Source: Chryseobacterium gleum (GTDB lineage Bacteria; Bacteroidota; Bacteroidia; Flavobacteriales_D; Crocinitomicaceae). From it: a DNA stretch of 64,000 nt. Each line of letters starts with the position of its first letter. Position 1 is the first letter of the stretch. Below, in pieces: positions 35,044 through 43,918 of this stretch. Where the stretch lies: the NCBI GenBank assembly GCA_945897805.1, contig CAMDFX010000011.1:48088-112087 (forward strand), written 5' to 3'. Under the pieces are notes generated by a model. The model saw nothing but the letters and a program-made list of their open reading frames with translations, had not been told where the DNA came from and ran no database searches. The translations under genes and the position numbers were made by a program.

Positions 35044-35934
35044 ATGGTCTGTAAATATCGGGTTGTTTTATCAGTGGATGGCGGAGGAATTCGAGGATTG
35101 ATTCCTTTGCGAATTATTGCGCATTTGGATAGCATTTTTAAAAGTATTGATCCTGAATTAGACATTCCAACTTGGGTGGATGTTTTTTCGAGTACTAGCG
35201 CAAGCACAATTTTTACTGGTGCAATGATGCTGAAAAACAACAAGGGTAAATCAATTCATAAACCACAAGAAATACTTGATTTATACATTAAAAGAGGCAA
35301 ACAAATATTTTCAAAAAACACGGGAATTGATTCTGCAAATTCAATCTATCCATTATCATTTGTTTTGGATCACTATTTTGGCGGAATCACGATGGAAAGC
35401 TTGAAAAATCATTTCCTATTTTTTAGCTATAACAACACTTCTGAGATTCCTTTTGCGTTTTCAGATATAATGGATCGTTACCGGAATTTAGCATTATCAA
35501 AGGTAATGACAGCTTGCTCTGCGTATCCTGGGGTTTTCCCCCCAGTTCAGTTGGCGAAAATGGAATTGGTTGATGGAATGTTAACCACACAGAATCCAGC
35601 GCAAATGGCTTTTGATTATGCAAGAATGTTTTATCCAACAGATCCAATCGTATTGATTAGCATCGGAACAGGAACCCGTGAAGACAAGTTAAAAGATCAC
35701 TTTGAGATTGAAGCAGAGAGAATTCACCAAGAAATGAAAGAGCTAAGTTCAACGGATAATAAATTGTTATACTTCAGATTTCAACCGCAGTTAAAATTAC
35801 TAACCAATTATTCATTCGAGGATGAATCGCATAGCATTAAAGATTTACTAAGCGAAACAAATAAATACATTGAAAGCAATAAAAGTGATTTTGATCGTTT
35901 AATACATCTAATGGAAATCAGAGCGAATTCATAA
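35044..35934 (+). CDS. Patatin-like phospholipase with altered nucleophile elbow
   Basis: The 296-residue protein starts with the patatin oxyanion loop (SVDGGGIRG, about 10-18). It also contains LVDGMLTTQNPA with the expected catalytic Asp (D177), so the fold is a patatin. The usual GTSTGG nucleophile elbow is replaced by SSTSAST: the serine (S52) is kept but both GxSxG glycines are Ser. Patatins hydrolyse acyl esters of membrane lipids through a Ser-Asp dyad. Whether this variant is active is unclear. It may be a non-catalytic relative or have altered specificity. No signal peptide, so cytosolic. Its promoter is not obvious. Confidence 0.8.
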   Translation: MVCKYRVVLSVDGGGIRGLIPLRIIAHLDSIFKSIDPELDIPTWVDVFSSTSASTIFTGAMMLKNNKGKSIHKPQEILDLYIKRGKQIFSKNTGIDSANSIYPLSFVLDHYFGGITMESLKNHFLFFSYNNTSEIPFAFSDIMDRYRNLALSKVMTACSAYPGVFPPVQLAKMELVDGMLTTQNPAQMAFDYARMFYPTDPIVLISIGTGTREDKLKDHFEIEAERIHQEMKELSSTDNKLLYFRFQPQLKLLTNYSFEDESHSIKDLLSETNKYIESNKSDFDRLIHLMEIRANS

Positions 35935-36003
35935 TAATCTATAATTATTTGCCCAAGAATTTGATTTTGAAAACCACTTTACCATCCATAAAAGGATTTA
36001 TAT

Positions 36004-36011
36004 TAACTTTG
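36004..36011 (+). promoter_or_regulatory. -7 box TAACTTTG directly before bamD
   Basis: A perfect TAnnTTTG ending only 5 bases before the ATG at 36017. Transcription starting the usual handful of bases downstream would begin at or beside the ATG, a leaderless arrangement. Confidence 0.55.
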
Positions 36012-36016
36012 CCTCA

Positions 36017-36823
36017 ATGAAACAAATATTTTTCTTTATTTTAATGGCTTCAGGTTTGCTTCAAAGTTGCTCAAATTATAACAGTGTAGTTAGGTCTGAC
36101 GATTTTGATAGAAAATTTGAATTGGCTAATGAGTTGTATGATCGCCAGCAATACGCTAGATGTATTTCACTTTACGAACAAGTTTATCAGCGAATGCCTA
36201 AAACTGGTCAAGGCGAAATTGCTTATTACAGAATTGGTAAATCTTATTTTGCCTTAGAGGATTTCCTTATGGGTGGATATTATTTTAGTTCTATGCCTGA
36301 AAAGTTCCCTTTGAGTAATAAAAATGAGGAAACCATGTTCTTGGGAGCGCTTTGTGCGGTAAAAAACTCACCTGATTACACTTTAGACCAAAACGATACT
36401 GATTTGGCTTTGAATGATTTGCAGATGTTCATAAATCGTTATCCCGGTTCGGTTTTAATCGATACTTGTAATGTGATTATGGATCAATTGAGGTTTAAAT
36501 TGGAAAAAAAAGAGTTTGAAAGCCTGAAATTGTATGCAAAAATGGAAAATTTTAAATCCGCTGCTACAACCGCAGAAACTTTTTTATCTAAGTTTCCAAA
36601 ATCGACCTTTAGGGAGGAAGCTTATTTTATCTTAGTAAAAAATTCTTATTTGCTAACGGTAAATAGTATTGAGACTAAAAAATTAGAAAGAATTGAAAAA
36701 TCTATCGAAAGATATCTTACCTTTGTAACCGAATTTCCAAATACTTCTTTTCGAAAAGAAATTGATTCCTATCATGAGAAGCTAAATGAAGATTTATTTT
36801 TAATAACAAATACACAAAAATAG
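36017..36823 (+). CDS. bamD: Outer-membrane assembly lipoprotein BamD
   Basis: The 268-residue lipoprotein has the lipobox GLLQSC (Cys 18) and a series of TPR-like helices (about 30-230), for example LANELYDRQQYARCISLYEQVY and AYYRIGKSYFA. BamD is the essential lipoprotein of the BAM complex that inserts beta-barrels into the outer membrane; it should assemble the barrels of this window. The start at 36017 keeps the signal peptide with its N-terminal Lys. It begins the conserved Bacteroidota cluster bamD-rpoZ-coaBC-DUF4835-recN. Confidence 0.92.
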   Translation: MKQIFFFILMASGLLQSCSNYNSVVRSDDFDRKFELANELYDRQQYARCISLYEQVYQRMPKTGQGEIAYYRIGKSYFALEDFLMGGYYFSSMPEKFPLSNKNEETMFLGALCAVKNSPDYTLDQNDTDLALNDLQMFINRYPGSVLIDTCNVIMDQLRFKLEKKEFESLKLYAKMENFKSAATTAETFLSKFPKSTFREEAYFILVKNSYLLTVNSIETKKLERIEKSIERYLTFVTEFPNTSFRKEIDSYHEKLNEDLFLITNTQK

Positions 36824-36829
36824 AATTCG

Positions 36830-37162
36830 ATGAGTATTAATTTTAAAAGCAGCAATTCTGAGCGATCTACAATTACGCGTGATACGATCAATTTTGAAGA
36901 AAAAACGGGGAATATCTACGAATCAATTGTGGCTATGTCAAAACGTTCAAATCAGATTTCTACTGAATTGAAAGAAGAATTGACAGGTAAATTGCAAGAA
37001 TTCGCTTCTTCGACAGATAATTTAGAAGAGATTTTTGAAAATCGTGAGCAAATCGAAATTTCAAAATTCTATGAGAAATTGCCTAAGCCGGTTGCAATGG
37101 CAATGACAGAAATGTTAGAAGACAAACTTTACTTGAGAAGAGTAGAAGAAGATAATAAATAA
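36830..37162 (+). CDS. rpoZ: RNA polymerase omega subunit (RpoZ-like)
   Basis: The 110-residue protein is related to RNA polymerase omega/RPB6. The helical core NIYESIVAMSKRSNQIS is the omega signature that clamps the beta-prime C-terminus. Bacteroidota omega proteins have diverged ends like this one. It lies 6 bases after bamD and overlaps coaBC by one base (TAATG). Confidence 0.85.
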   Translation: MSINFKSSNSERSTITRDTINFEEKTGNIYESIVAMSKRSNQISTELKEELTGKLQEFASSTDNLEEIFENREQIEISKFYEKLPKPVAMAMTEMLEDKLYLRRVEEDNK

Positions 37163-38364
37163 TGATGAAAGGGAAACGCATTCTTCTTGGTATTACAGGA
37201 GGTATTGCAGCATACAAAATTGCTTTCCTCATTCGATTATTAAAGAAAAAAGAGGCAGATGTCAGATGTATAATGACACCTGCCTCTTGTGATTTTATCA
37301 GCCCGCTTACAATTGCTACCCTTTCAGAAAACCCAGTTTACGTTGATTTTTGGAATCAAAAAGATGGTACTTGGACAAATCATGTCGATCTTGGAATGTG
37401 GCCTGATGTTTTTCTAATTGCTCCTTTAACAGCAAATACTTTAGCTAAACTCATTCATGGCCAAAGTGATAATTTATTGACAGCTACATTTTTATCCGCT
37501 AAATCTCCTGTAATTGTCGCTCCTGCGATGGATCTAGATATGTACACTCATCCTGCAACGCAAAGAAACTTGGCGCAACTTGAATTAGATGGAGTGCAAA
37601 TTATACCTGCTGAATCTGGTGAATTGGCCAGTGGTTTGGTAGGACAAGGTCGATTGGCTGAACCAGAAAATATTGTGGCTATTTTAGACCATTTCTTTGC
37701 AAAATCAACGGCGTTTCAGGGACAAAAAGTATTGATTACTGCAGGACCAACCTATGAAAAAATAGATCCTGTGCGTTTTATAGGAAATCATTCCTCGGGA
37801 AAAATGGGTTTTGAAATTGCAAAAGTGTTTTTGAATCAAGGCGCTGAAGTCACTTTAGTTTCTGGTCCAACGAAAGAAAAATTGACGCACAAGCTTTTGA
37901 CTTTACATTCAATTCAAACTGCTGAGGAAATGCTGGTTCAAGTAAAATCTTGCTGGGAATCAATGAATTTGGGAGTATTTGCGGCTGCTGTTGCCGATTA
38001 TCGACCAGAAAGTCCCAAGGATCAAAAAATCAAGAAAAACGAGAATACCATGACCATTGATTTGATCAAGAATCCTGATATTTTGGCTTGGGCAGGAGCC
38101 AATAAAGCTAAAAATCAAAAGTTAGTTGGTTTTGCTTTGGAAACCAATGATGCTGAAAAACATGGTTTCGATAAATTGAAGCGTAAAAACCTAGACTTTG
38201 TCGTCGTCAACTCCCTTGAAGACAAAGGTGCTGGTTTTGCTGTAGATACAAATCGCATTAAAATCATTGATAAAAGCAATAAATTGATTAGTTTTGAGTT
38301 AAAACCCAAGCATCAAGTTGCGTTAGATATTGTTAATTATTTGAATGAGAATTTAAAATCATGA
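37162..38364 (+). CDS. coaBC: Bifunctional phosphopantothenoylcysteine decarboxylase/ligase
   Basis: The 400-residue fusion makes coenzyme A intermediates. The N-terminal CoaC half (about 1-180) is an FMN-dependent decarboxylase with GITGGIAAYK and the PAMDLDMY substrate-binding loop. The C-terminal CoaB half (about 190-400) ligates cysteine to phosphopantothenate and has ITAGPTYEKIDPVRFIGNHSSGKMG. ATG at 37162 overlaps the rpoZ stop by one base (a second ATG follows at once). The next gene overlaps its end by four bases (ATGA). Confidence 0.96.
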   Translation: MMKGKRILLGITGGIAAYKIAFLIRLLKKKEADVRCIMTPASCDFISPLTIATLSENPVYVDFWNQKDGTWTNHVDLGMWPDVFLIAPLTANTLAKLIHGQSDNLLTATFLSAKSPVIVAPAMDLDMYTHPATQRNLAQLELDGVQIIPAESGELASGLVGQGRLAEPENIVAILDHFFAKSTAFQGQKVLITAGPTYEKIDPVRFIGNHSSGKMGFEIAKVFLNQGAEVTLVSGPTKEKLTHKLLTLHSIQTAEEMLVQVKSCWESMNLGVFAAAVADYRPESPKDQKIKKNENTMTIDLIKNPDILAWAGANKAKNQKLVGFALETNDAEKHGFDKLKRKNLDFVVVNSLEDKGAGFAVDTNRIKIIDKSNKLISFELKPKHQVALDIVNYLNENLKS

Positions 38365-39263
38365 AGTTATTTTGTACATTTTTAGTTTGCTTTTTTTGGA
38401 CTTTTTCTCAAGCCCAAGAATTGAATTGCCAAGTAACATTGATTACTGATGCAAAGCTGGAAGTTACCACTGTGGATAAAGAAGTTTTAGAGCAATTGAA
38501 ACAAGTGGTCAATGATTTCATGAACAATACGCAATGGACGAAAGATAAATTCAAGGCAGAAGAGAGAATCAACTGTAATATCCAATTGCAAATTTCAAAA
38601 ATTCCTTCTCAAGGTGTATATGAAGGTGCGTTGCAAATTCAATCTTCGCGCACGGCTTTCAATAGCTCCTACAACACAACTGTTTTCAATTTTCAGGACG
38701 AAAATATAAGTTTTGCCTATTCAAGGAATTCAATTATTTCATACGCTCCGAATCAATACAGAGATAATTTAACATCCGTTTTGGCATTTTACGCTTATTT
38801 TATAATTGGAATGGACTATGATTCCTTTGGTTTGAAAGGCGGTACAACTTATTTCAATGAAGCACAACAAATTGTCTCTTTAGCCCAAAGTTCTGGCGCC
38901 TCAGGTTGGAAATCTAATGAAGCAGGAAAAAGAAATCGTTATTGGCTGGTTGATAATGTTTTGCATCAATTATTTGAGCCTTTAAGAGAATGTAATTACG
39001 AATATCACCGCAAAGGTTTGGATAAATTGTATGAAAACAAAGACGCGGCAAGAAAAGCCATGTTTGATGGTTTGAACAAGTTGACTAAAGTAATTACAAC
39101 CAGACCAAATTCAACTAATGTACTCAACTTTGTGCAAGCAAAATTGATAGAATTGAAAAATTTATATGCTGATGCCGAAGTCAAAGATAAAAACGAAATT
39201 GTTAATTTGCTGAAGAAAATTGACCCAGCAAATGCATCCAAATATATGGAAATTCTAAACTGA
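38361..39263 (+). CDS. DUF4835 family secreted protein
   Basis: The 300-residue protein has a signal peptide (about 1-19, ending SQAQ). The mature chain begins ELNCQVTL and contains the family-typical NTTVFNFQDENISFAY and LTSVLAFYAYFIIGMDYDSF stretches. DUF4835 occurs in Bacteroidota between coaBC and recN, exactly as here. Its function is unknown; the conserved place beside bamD suggests envelope work. It overlaps coaBC by four bases and recN by one, so translation is probably coupled. Confidence 0.88.
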   Translation: MKLFCTFLVCFFWTFSQAQELNCQVTLITDAKLEVTTVDKEVLEQLKQVVNDFMNNTQWTKDKFKAEERINCNIQLQISKIPSQGVYEGALQIQSSRTAFNSSYNTTVFNFQDENISFAYSRNSIISYAPNQYRDNLTSVLAFYAYFIIGMDYDSFGLKGGTTYFNEAQQIVSLAQSSGASGWKSNEAGKRNRYWLVDNVLHQLFEPLRECNYEYHRKGLDKLYENKDAARKAMFDGLNKLTKVITTRPNSTNVLNFVQAKLIELKNLYADAEVKDKNEIVNLLKKIDPANASKYMEILN

Positions 39264-40912
39264 TGTTAGCAAACCTGCATATTCAAAACTTTGCATTGAT
39301 TGAAGAAGCCCAATTGAATTTTCAGTCGGGTTTTACTGTTATTACAGGGGAAACTGGCTCAGGAAAGTCTATTTTATTAGGCGCTTTAAATTTGATTTTG
39401 GGTGAAAGGGCAGATTATGGAGTTATTCGTGACAAAGCGTCTAAAACTTTTGTGGAAGCAACATTTTTAGTTAAAGGTTTTGAATTGGAAGATTTTTTTA
39501 ATCAAAATGATTTAGATTTTGCGCACGAAACGGTGATTCGCAGAGAAATTACTGCGCAAGGAAAATCAAGGGCTTTTGTAAATGATACGCCTGTGCAGTT
39601 GAATGTTTTGAAAGAACTTTCGGAGAAATTAGTGCACATTCATTCGCAACACCATACTTTAGAACTCAAAAATCCGCAGTTTCAATTGGATTTATTAGAT
39701 GTTTTGTCGGACAATACTTTGCGTAGACAAACTTTCAAAAAGACATTTTTAGATTGGAAAAAAATCAATCAAGTATTGGTTCAAAAGCGTGCCATTTTTG
39801 CAAAATTATTGCAAGATGCTGACTACAATCGTTTTCAATGGGAAGAATTAAATCAATTGAATCTCGATGCGGAAGATTATTTAATGATCGAAAGAGAATT
39901 GTCCTCCTTTGAAAAAATGGAAGATTTGAAAGCAACTTTTGCATCTACAAGTTTCTTGATTTCTGAGGAAAACGGCATTTCGGATAGATTGTCTTTGCTG
40001 AAATCAAATTTGGAAAAGGTAAGAGATTTGAATCCTGCAATGAATAGCTTATCTGAACGCGTTGTTGCTTCTTTAATAGAGTTAAAGGACATTGCGGAGG
40101 AAGCAGAAGTACAATTAGAGAATTTAGAATCTAATCCTCAACGGCAAGCTGAATTGACAGAGAAAATTGATGTTTACAATCGCTCTTTGAGAAAACATCA
40201 AGTTAATAATCAAGCGGAATTGTTGGAAATTTTCAAAACACTTTCTGAAGCGCAATCGAGCACAGTTGAACTTGAAAATGAGATAGAAAAATTGGTAAAG
40301 CAGGTTGAATGTTTAGATGCTGAAGTGCAAAAATTGGCAGCAGAATTGCATAAAAATAGAGTTGAAAATGCGCCCAAAGTTTCTAAACAATTGATCTCTG
40401 TCTTGGACGAATTGAAATTGGTTAATACCAAAATTATTTTTGATCTTTCAGGTGCAAATAAGATGGATGAAAATGGAAATTCAAATTTGACTTTATTATT
40501 TTCGCCCAATCCAGGAATTGATCCAAAACCAATCGAAAAAGCTGCAAGTGGAGGAGAATTATCTCGCTTTATGTTGGCACTTCAATTATTGCTTTCTGCT
40601 AAAAAACAACTTCCGACCTTACTTTTTGATGAAATTGATACCGGCGTTTCTGGTGAGGTTGCACAAAAAATCGGGGTGGTCCTGCAAAAAATGGGAGCAA
40701 AAATGCAAGTAATGGCAATAACACACTTGCCGCAAGTTGCGGGAAAAGGAATGAATCATTGGAAAGTTCAAAAAGTGAATGCCAAAGGTTCTACTTTAAC
40801 AGAAGTGATTGAATTGAATCAAAATCAAAGAATAGAAGAAATCGCCCGGTTGATGAGTGGCGAAAATATAAATGAAGCAGCTTTACAAAATGCAAAAGCG
40901 TTGATGAATTAA
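39263..40912 (+). CDS. recN: DNA repair protein RecN
   Basis: The 549-residue SMC-like ATPase of double-strand break repair has an N-terminal Walker A (GETGSGKS, about 30-37), a long coiled coil (about 150-370) and a C-terminal ABC-type half with ASGGELSRFMLAL signature and Walker B TLLFDEIDTGVSG. The ATG overlaps the DUF4835 stop by one base. Length and motifs are normal. Confidence 0.96.
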   Translation: MLANLHIQNFALIEEAQLNFQSGFTVITGETGSGKSILLGALNLILGERADYGVIRDKASKTFVEATFLVKGFELEDFFNQNDLDFAHETVIRREITAQGKSRAFVNDTPVQLNVLKELSEKLVHIHSQHHTLELKNPQFQLDLLDVLSDNTLRRQTFKKTFLDWKKINQVLVQKRAIFAKLLQDADYNRFQWEELNQLNLDAEDYLMIERELSSFEKMEDLKATFASTSFLISEENGISDRLSLLKSNLEKVRDLNPAMNSLSERVVASLIELKDIAEEAEVQLENLESNPQRQAELTEKIDVYNRSLRKHQVNNQAELLEIFKTLSEAQSSTVELENEIEKLVKQVECLDAEVQKLAAELHKNRVENAPKVSKQLISVLDELKLVNTKIIFDLSGANKMDENGNSNLTLLFSPNPGIDPKPIEKAASGGELSRFMLALQLLLSAKKQLPTLLFDEIDTGVSGEVAQKIGVVLQKMGAKMQVMAITHLPQVAGKGMNHWKVQKVNAKGSTLTEVIELNQNQRIEEIARLMSGENINEAALQNAKALMN

Positions 40913-40956
40913 TTTTTGGCACGTTTTTTAAATTAAAGCGATAAAAACAAATTACT

Positions 40957-42546
40957 ATGAGAAAATTTTTTACTTTTTTAGCACTAATGTTTTCATTGAG
41001 TGCATTTTCACAAAATTCTAATTTGATTATTTTCAACAACAGCGGACAGCAATTTTTCGTTGTTTTGAATGGTATCAAGCAAAATTCAATGCCGAAAACC
41101 AACGTGAAAGTCGAAGGTTTGTCTCCGACAGCGTACAAAGTGAAAATCATTTTTGCCGATGGAAAGACGGGTGATATTGACAAGAATTTGTACCTAGAGT
41201 CAAACATGGAATATTCGGCTCAAGTGTTGATTAAAAGCCCTAAAAAGAGAAGTTTACGCTTGTTTAATATGGTTGAATTGAATACCTCACCGTATGGAAA
41301 TGGAGCAGAAACTGTAATTTATAGACCAAATGAAAATGCGGTTTACACAGATCAAAGTACTTTTCAATCTGGAAACACTCAAAATAATCAAGGTTCTATG
41401 AACACCAATGTTTCTGGACAAACTTCTGGAAATATGAATTCAACGAATCAAAATGGAACGATTCAAACAACTGTAAATGGCGTCCCACAAGGAAATGTAA
41501 ATATCACTGGAACGACAACCACAAATCATTCAGGAAATGTGAACGCAGATGGAACTTACCAAGTTGGTTCTGTGCAAACAACTGTAAACGGTGTTCCACA
41601 GGGCAATGTAAATATCACTGGAACAACAACGACGAACACAAATCAAACGGGAAATGTGAATGCTGATGGAACTTATCAATTTGGTTCTGTGCAAACTACT
41701 GTGAATGGTGTTCCGCAAGGAAATGTAAATGTGACAACGAACGGAACTCAAACAAGTACGCAAGATGGAAATATTCAGATGAATGTCGGAATTAACGGTA
41801 ATATCGGTTTTAATACAAATGTAAATGTTTCTGAAAATGGTCAAAATGTGTCGATTGATATGAACGGAACGGGAATTCCTACCAACGTAAATCAGACTTC
41901 CACAACAACGATCTCATCTGGAACGCAGACAACTACCACAACTGTGAACGGACAAACAACGCAAGTTACAACCAATGTTTCCAATAATAATAATCAAACA
42001 CAAACCTACGGAACGAACGGTCAAATTCAAGTAACTGGCAACGGAATGAATGGCCAGGCGCAGAGTAATGGAACAGTTGTTAATGGTCAAACGCAAACTA
42101 ACAGCACAAATGGTCAGACACAAGTAACGACGCATACACACGCTGATGGCTCAATTCATGATCAAAATCACCAAGTTGTGCATTCGCCAAACACGTCTAA
42201 TTCACAAGTAAATAGCACAAACGGACAAATGGTGCAAAATCCTGATGGAACAATGGGCTGTTTTGGTGCTATTTCGGACGTGGATTACATCATTGCAGGG
42301 GTGGAGGAAGCAAGTTTTTCTGAAGATCAAATGAATTTTGTGAAAGGAGAATTGAAAACAAAATGCGTCAATTCAGACCAAGCATATAGAATTGTAAATG
42401 CTTTCACTTTCGATGGTGACAAAATCAGCATGGCAAAACTTTGCTATGATCACATGGTTGACAAGCAAAACGCCAAGAAATTGTTGGATTTATTCTCATT
42501 TTCTTCATCTAAAGAAGAGTTGAAAAAATACTTCAATATCAAATAA
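40957..42546 (+). CDS. Secreted protein with Asn/Thr/Gly/Gln-rich repeats and DUF4476 domain
   Basis: The 529-residue protein has a signal peptide (1-19, ending SAFSQ) and an N-terminal globular part (about 20-130). A long low-complexity middle (about 130-430) of Asn, Thr, Gly and Gln follows, then the DUF4476 helical domain (about 435-529, CFGAISDVDYIIAGV to YFNIK). The middle contains three near-identical units with VNGVPQGNVNITG, 111 and 117 bases apart (from 41464). It is probably a periplasmic or surface protein with an extensible linker; its function is unknown. A terminator follows at 42569-42600. Confidence 0.85.
   Translation: MRKFFTFLALMFSLSAFSQNSNLIIFNNSGQQFFVVLNGIKQNSMPKTNVKVEGLSPTAYKVKIIFADGKTGDIDKNLYLESNMEYSAQVLIKSPKKRSLRLFNMVELNTSPYGNGAETVIYRPNENAVYTDQSTFQSGNTQNNQGSMNTNVSGQTSGNMNSTNQNGTIQTTVNGVPQGNVNITGTTTTNHSGNVNADGTYQVGSVQTTVNGVPQGNVNITGTTTTNTNQTGNVNADGTYQFGSVQTTVNGVPQGNVNVTTNGTQTSTQDGNIQMNVGINGNIGFNTNVNVSENGQNVSIDMNGTGIPTNVNQTSTTTISSGTQTTTTTVNGQTTQVTTNVSNNNNQTQTYGTNGQIQVTGNGMNGQAQSNGTVVNGQTQTNSTNGQTQVTTHTHADGSIHDQNHQVVHSPNTSNSQVNSTNGQMVQNPDGTMGCFGAISDVDYIIAGVEEASFSEDQMNFVKGELKTKCVNSDQAYRIVNAFTFDGDKISMAKLCYDHMVDKQNAKKLLDLFSFSSSKEELKKYFNIK
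41464..41760 (+). repeat. In-frame tandem repeats inside the DUF4476 gene
   Basis: Units beginning CAAACAACTGTAAA(T/C)GG at 41464 and 41575, and CAAACTACTGTGAATGG at 41692, encode VNGVPQGNVN blocks of 37-39 codons. Spacing (111 and 117) is a multiple of three, so copy-number change keeps the frame. Confidence 0.85.
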
Positions 42547-42568
42547 GTAGAACTTAAAATTTTGAAGG

Positions 42569-42600
42569 ACGGCTAGTAGATTTCTATTAGCCGTTTTTTT
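42569..42600 (+). terminator. Terminator after the DUF4476 gene
   Basis: Stem ACGGCTAGTAG/CTATTAGCCGT (one G-U pair) with a short A/T loop, then eight T. Confidence 0.88.
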
Positions 42601-42625
42601 TGTAGCAGATTTGATATAAATGAAT

Positions 42626-42633
42626 TACTTTTG
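42626..42633 (+). promoter_or_regulatory. -7 box TACTTTTG upstream of DUF423
   Basis: A perfect TAnnTTTG, 22 bases before the likely TTG start at 42656. Confidence 0.5.
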
Positions 42634-42655
42634 AAATGCTGATAAATCTTATAAA

Positions 42656-43066
42656 TTGACAACCTTGGAAAAGCAAACAAAAAACACGCTCATCATCGCA
42701 TTAATTCTGCTCATTGCAGGAATTGTTTTAGGCGCATTTGGCGCGCATGGACTCAAAGATTTGGTTAGTGCAGAAAAAATAAATTCATTTGAAGTTGGCG
42801 TAAGATATCAAATTTTGAATGCGCTAGGATTAATGACTTTGGCTGCCTTGAAACCACAATTGAACTTTTCAATCAAAAATGCGGTGATTTTTATTTTACT
42901 TGGAGTCATTTGTTTCTCTTGTTCAATTTATGGCTTGACTTTTCTGCTAAAAGGCGATTCTTTAGGCAAAATTTTGGGACCAATCACCCCAATTGGGGGC
43001 CTTTTACTAATTATTGGTTGGTGTTTGATTTTGATCAAGGTGTTGAAAATTCGAGTAAAAAATTAA
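42656..43066 (+). CDS. DUF423 family inner-membrane protein
   Basis: The 136-residue protein has four hydrophobic segments and the family hallmark GAFGAHGLKDLV (about 26-37). A second stretch, TPIGGLLLIIGWCLI, follows near the end. DUF423 proteins (YwdK/YgdD-like) are small inner-membrane proteins of unknown function. The TTG at 42656 is the best start by position relative to the TAnnTTTG box, although another TTG at 42665 is possible; there is no ATG in frame before the first helix. The MBL hydrolase starts 10 bases after its stop. Confidence 0.82.
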   Translation: MTTLEKQTKNTLIIALILLIAGIVLGAFGAHGLKDLVSAEKINSFEVGVRYQILNALGLMTLAALKPQLNFSIKNAVIFILLGVICFSCSIYGLTFLLKGDSLGKILGPITPIGGLLLIIGWCLILIKVLKIRVKN

Positions 43067-43076
43067 TTCAACGAAA

Positions 43077-43844
43077 GTGAAAATTACAATTCTCGGTTCA
43101 GGCACTTCTCAAGGCGTTCCAGTCATTACCTGTGATTGTCGTGTCTGTAAATCAGCAGATATTCGAGACAATAGACTGCGATGCTCAATACTGATTGAAG
43201 TGGGAGGAGAGAATTTTGTAATTGACGCTGGACCAGATTTCAGACAACAAATGTTGCGTGCGCAAGTAAAATCTCTCCGCGCAGTTATTTTCACCCATGA
43301 GCACAAAGACCACATTTCAGGTTTAGACGATGTGCGCGCTTTCAATTACAGAGAATCTCGCGACATGGAAATTTTCTGCAGCAGCGCGGTCGAAATTGCA
43401 CTAAAACGAGAATTTCACTACGTGTTTTCAGGCGATAAATATCCAGGGATTCCGAGCTTAAATCTGAATATCATCCAAAATAAGGAATTTCAATTAAACA
43501 ATGGCGTTGCAGTTTTGCCCATTCAAGTAATGCACTACAAAATGCCCGTTTTCGGATTTAGAATAGGTGATTTTACCTATATCACAGATGCCAAAACTAT
43601 TTCTAAAGAAGAACGCGATAAAGTTCGAGGTTCAAAAATTTTAATAGTCAACGCCTTGCATCAGTCACCACATATTTCACACTTCAACCTCCAAGAAGCA
43701 TTGGAATTCATTACCGACGTGCAACCAGAAAAAGCCTATTTGACGCACATTTCTCATCTTTTCGGTACGCATGAGGAGATTGAAAAAATGTTGCCGCCTA
43801 ACGTTTTTCCGGCATTTGATGGATTAACTTTCACTTTAGATTGA
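43077..43844 (+). CDS. Metallo-beta-lactamase-fold hydrolase (PhnP-like)
   Basis: The 255-residue protein has GSGTSQGVPVITCDCRVC near the N-terminus and the metal motif THEHKDHISGLDD (HxHxDH, about 75-87). Further metal ligands follow in HYKMPVFGF and ITDAKT. The CDC...C pattern is like that of PhnP and other cyclic phosphodiesterases of this group. The substrate is probably a phosphodiester but is not certain. GTG start at 43077. Cotranscribed with DUF423 (10-base gap). Confidence 0.87.
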   Translation: MKITILGSGTSQGVPVITCDCRVCKSADIRDNRLRCSILIEVGGENFVIDAGPDFRQQMLRAQVKSLRAVIFTHEHKDHISGLDDVRAFNYRESRDMEIFCSSAVEIALKREFHYVFSGDKYPGIPSLNLNIIQNKEFQLNNGVAVLPIQVMHYKMPVFGFRIGDFTYITDAKTISKEERDKVRGSKILIVNALHQSPHISHFNLQEALEFITDVQPEKAYLTHISHLFGTHEEIEKMLPPNVFPAFDGLTFTLD

Positions 43845-43894
43845 TTAGTTCAAAGCTTTTTACAAGTTAAAATCATATAATTTCCTTTTTTATT

Positions 43895-43902
43895 TACCTT
43901 TG
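43895..43902 (+). promoter_or_regulatory. -7 box TACCTTTG upstream of fabI
   Basis: A perfect TAnnTTTG, 16 bases before the ATG at 43919. No clear -33 box. Confidence 0.55.
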
Positions 43903-43918
43903 TCGAAAGCTAAAGATT

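Noticed and set aside
41530..42141. Antisense frames of 75-104 codons rich in Ile, Ser and Cys
   Set aside because: They lie opposite the repetitive Asn/Thr region of the DUF4476 gene and arise from its codon bias; no start signal or family match.
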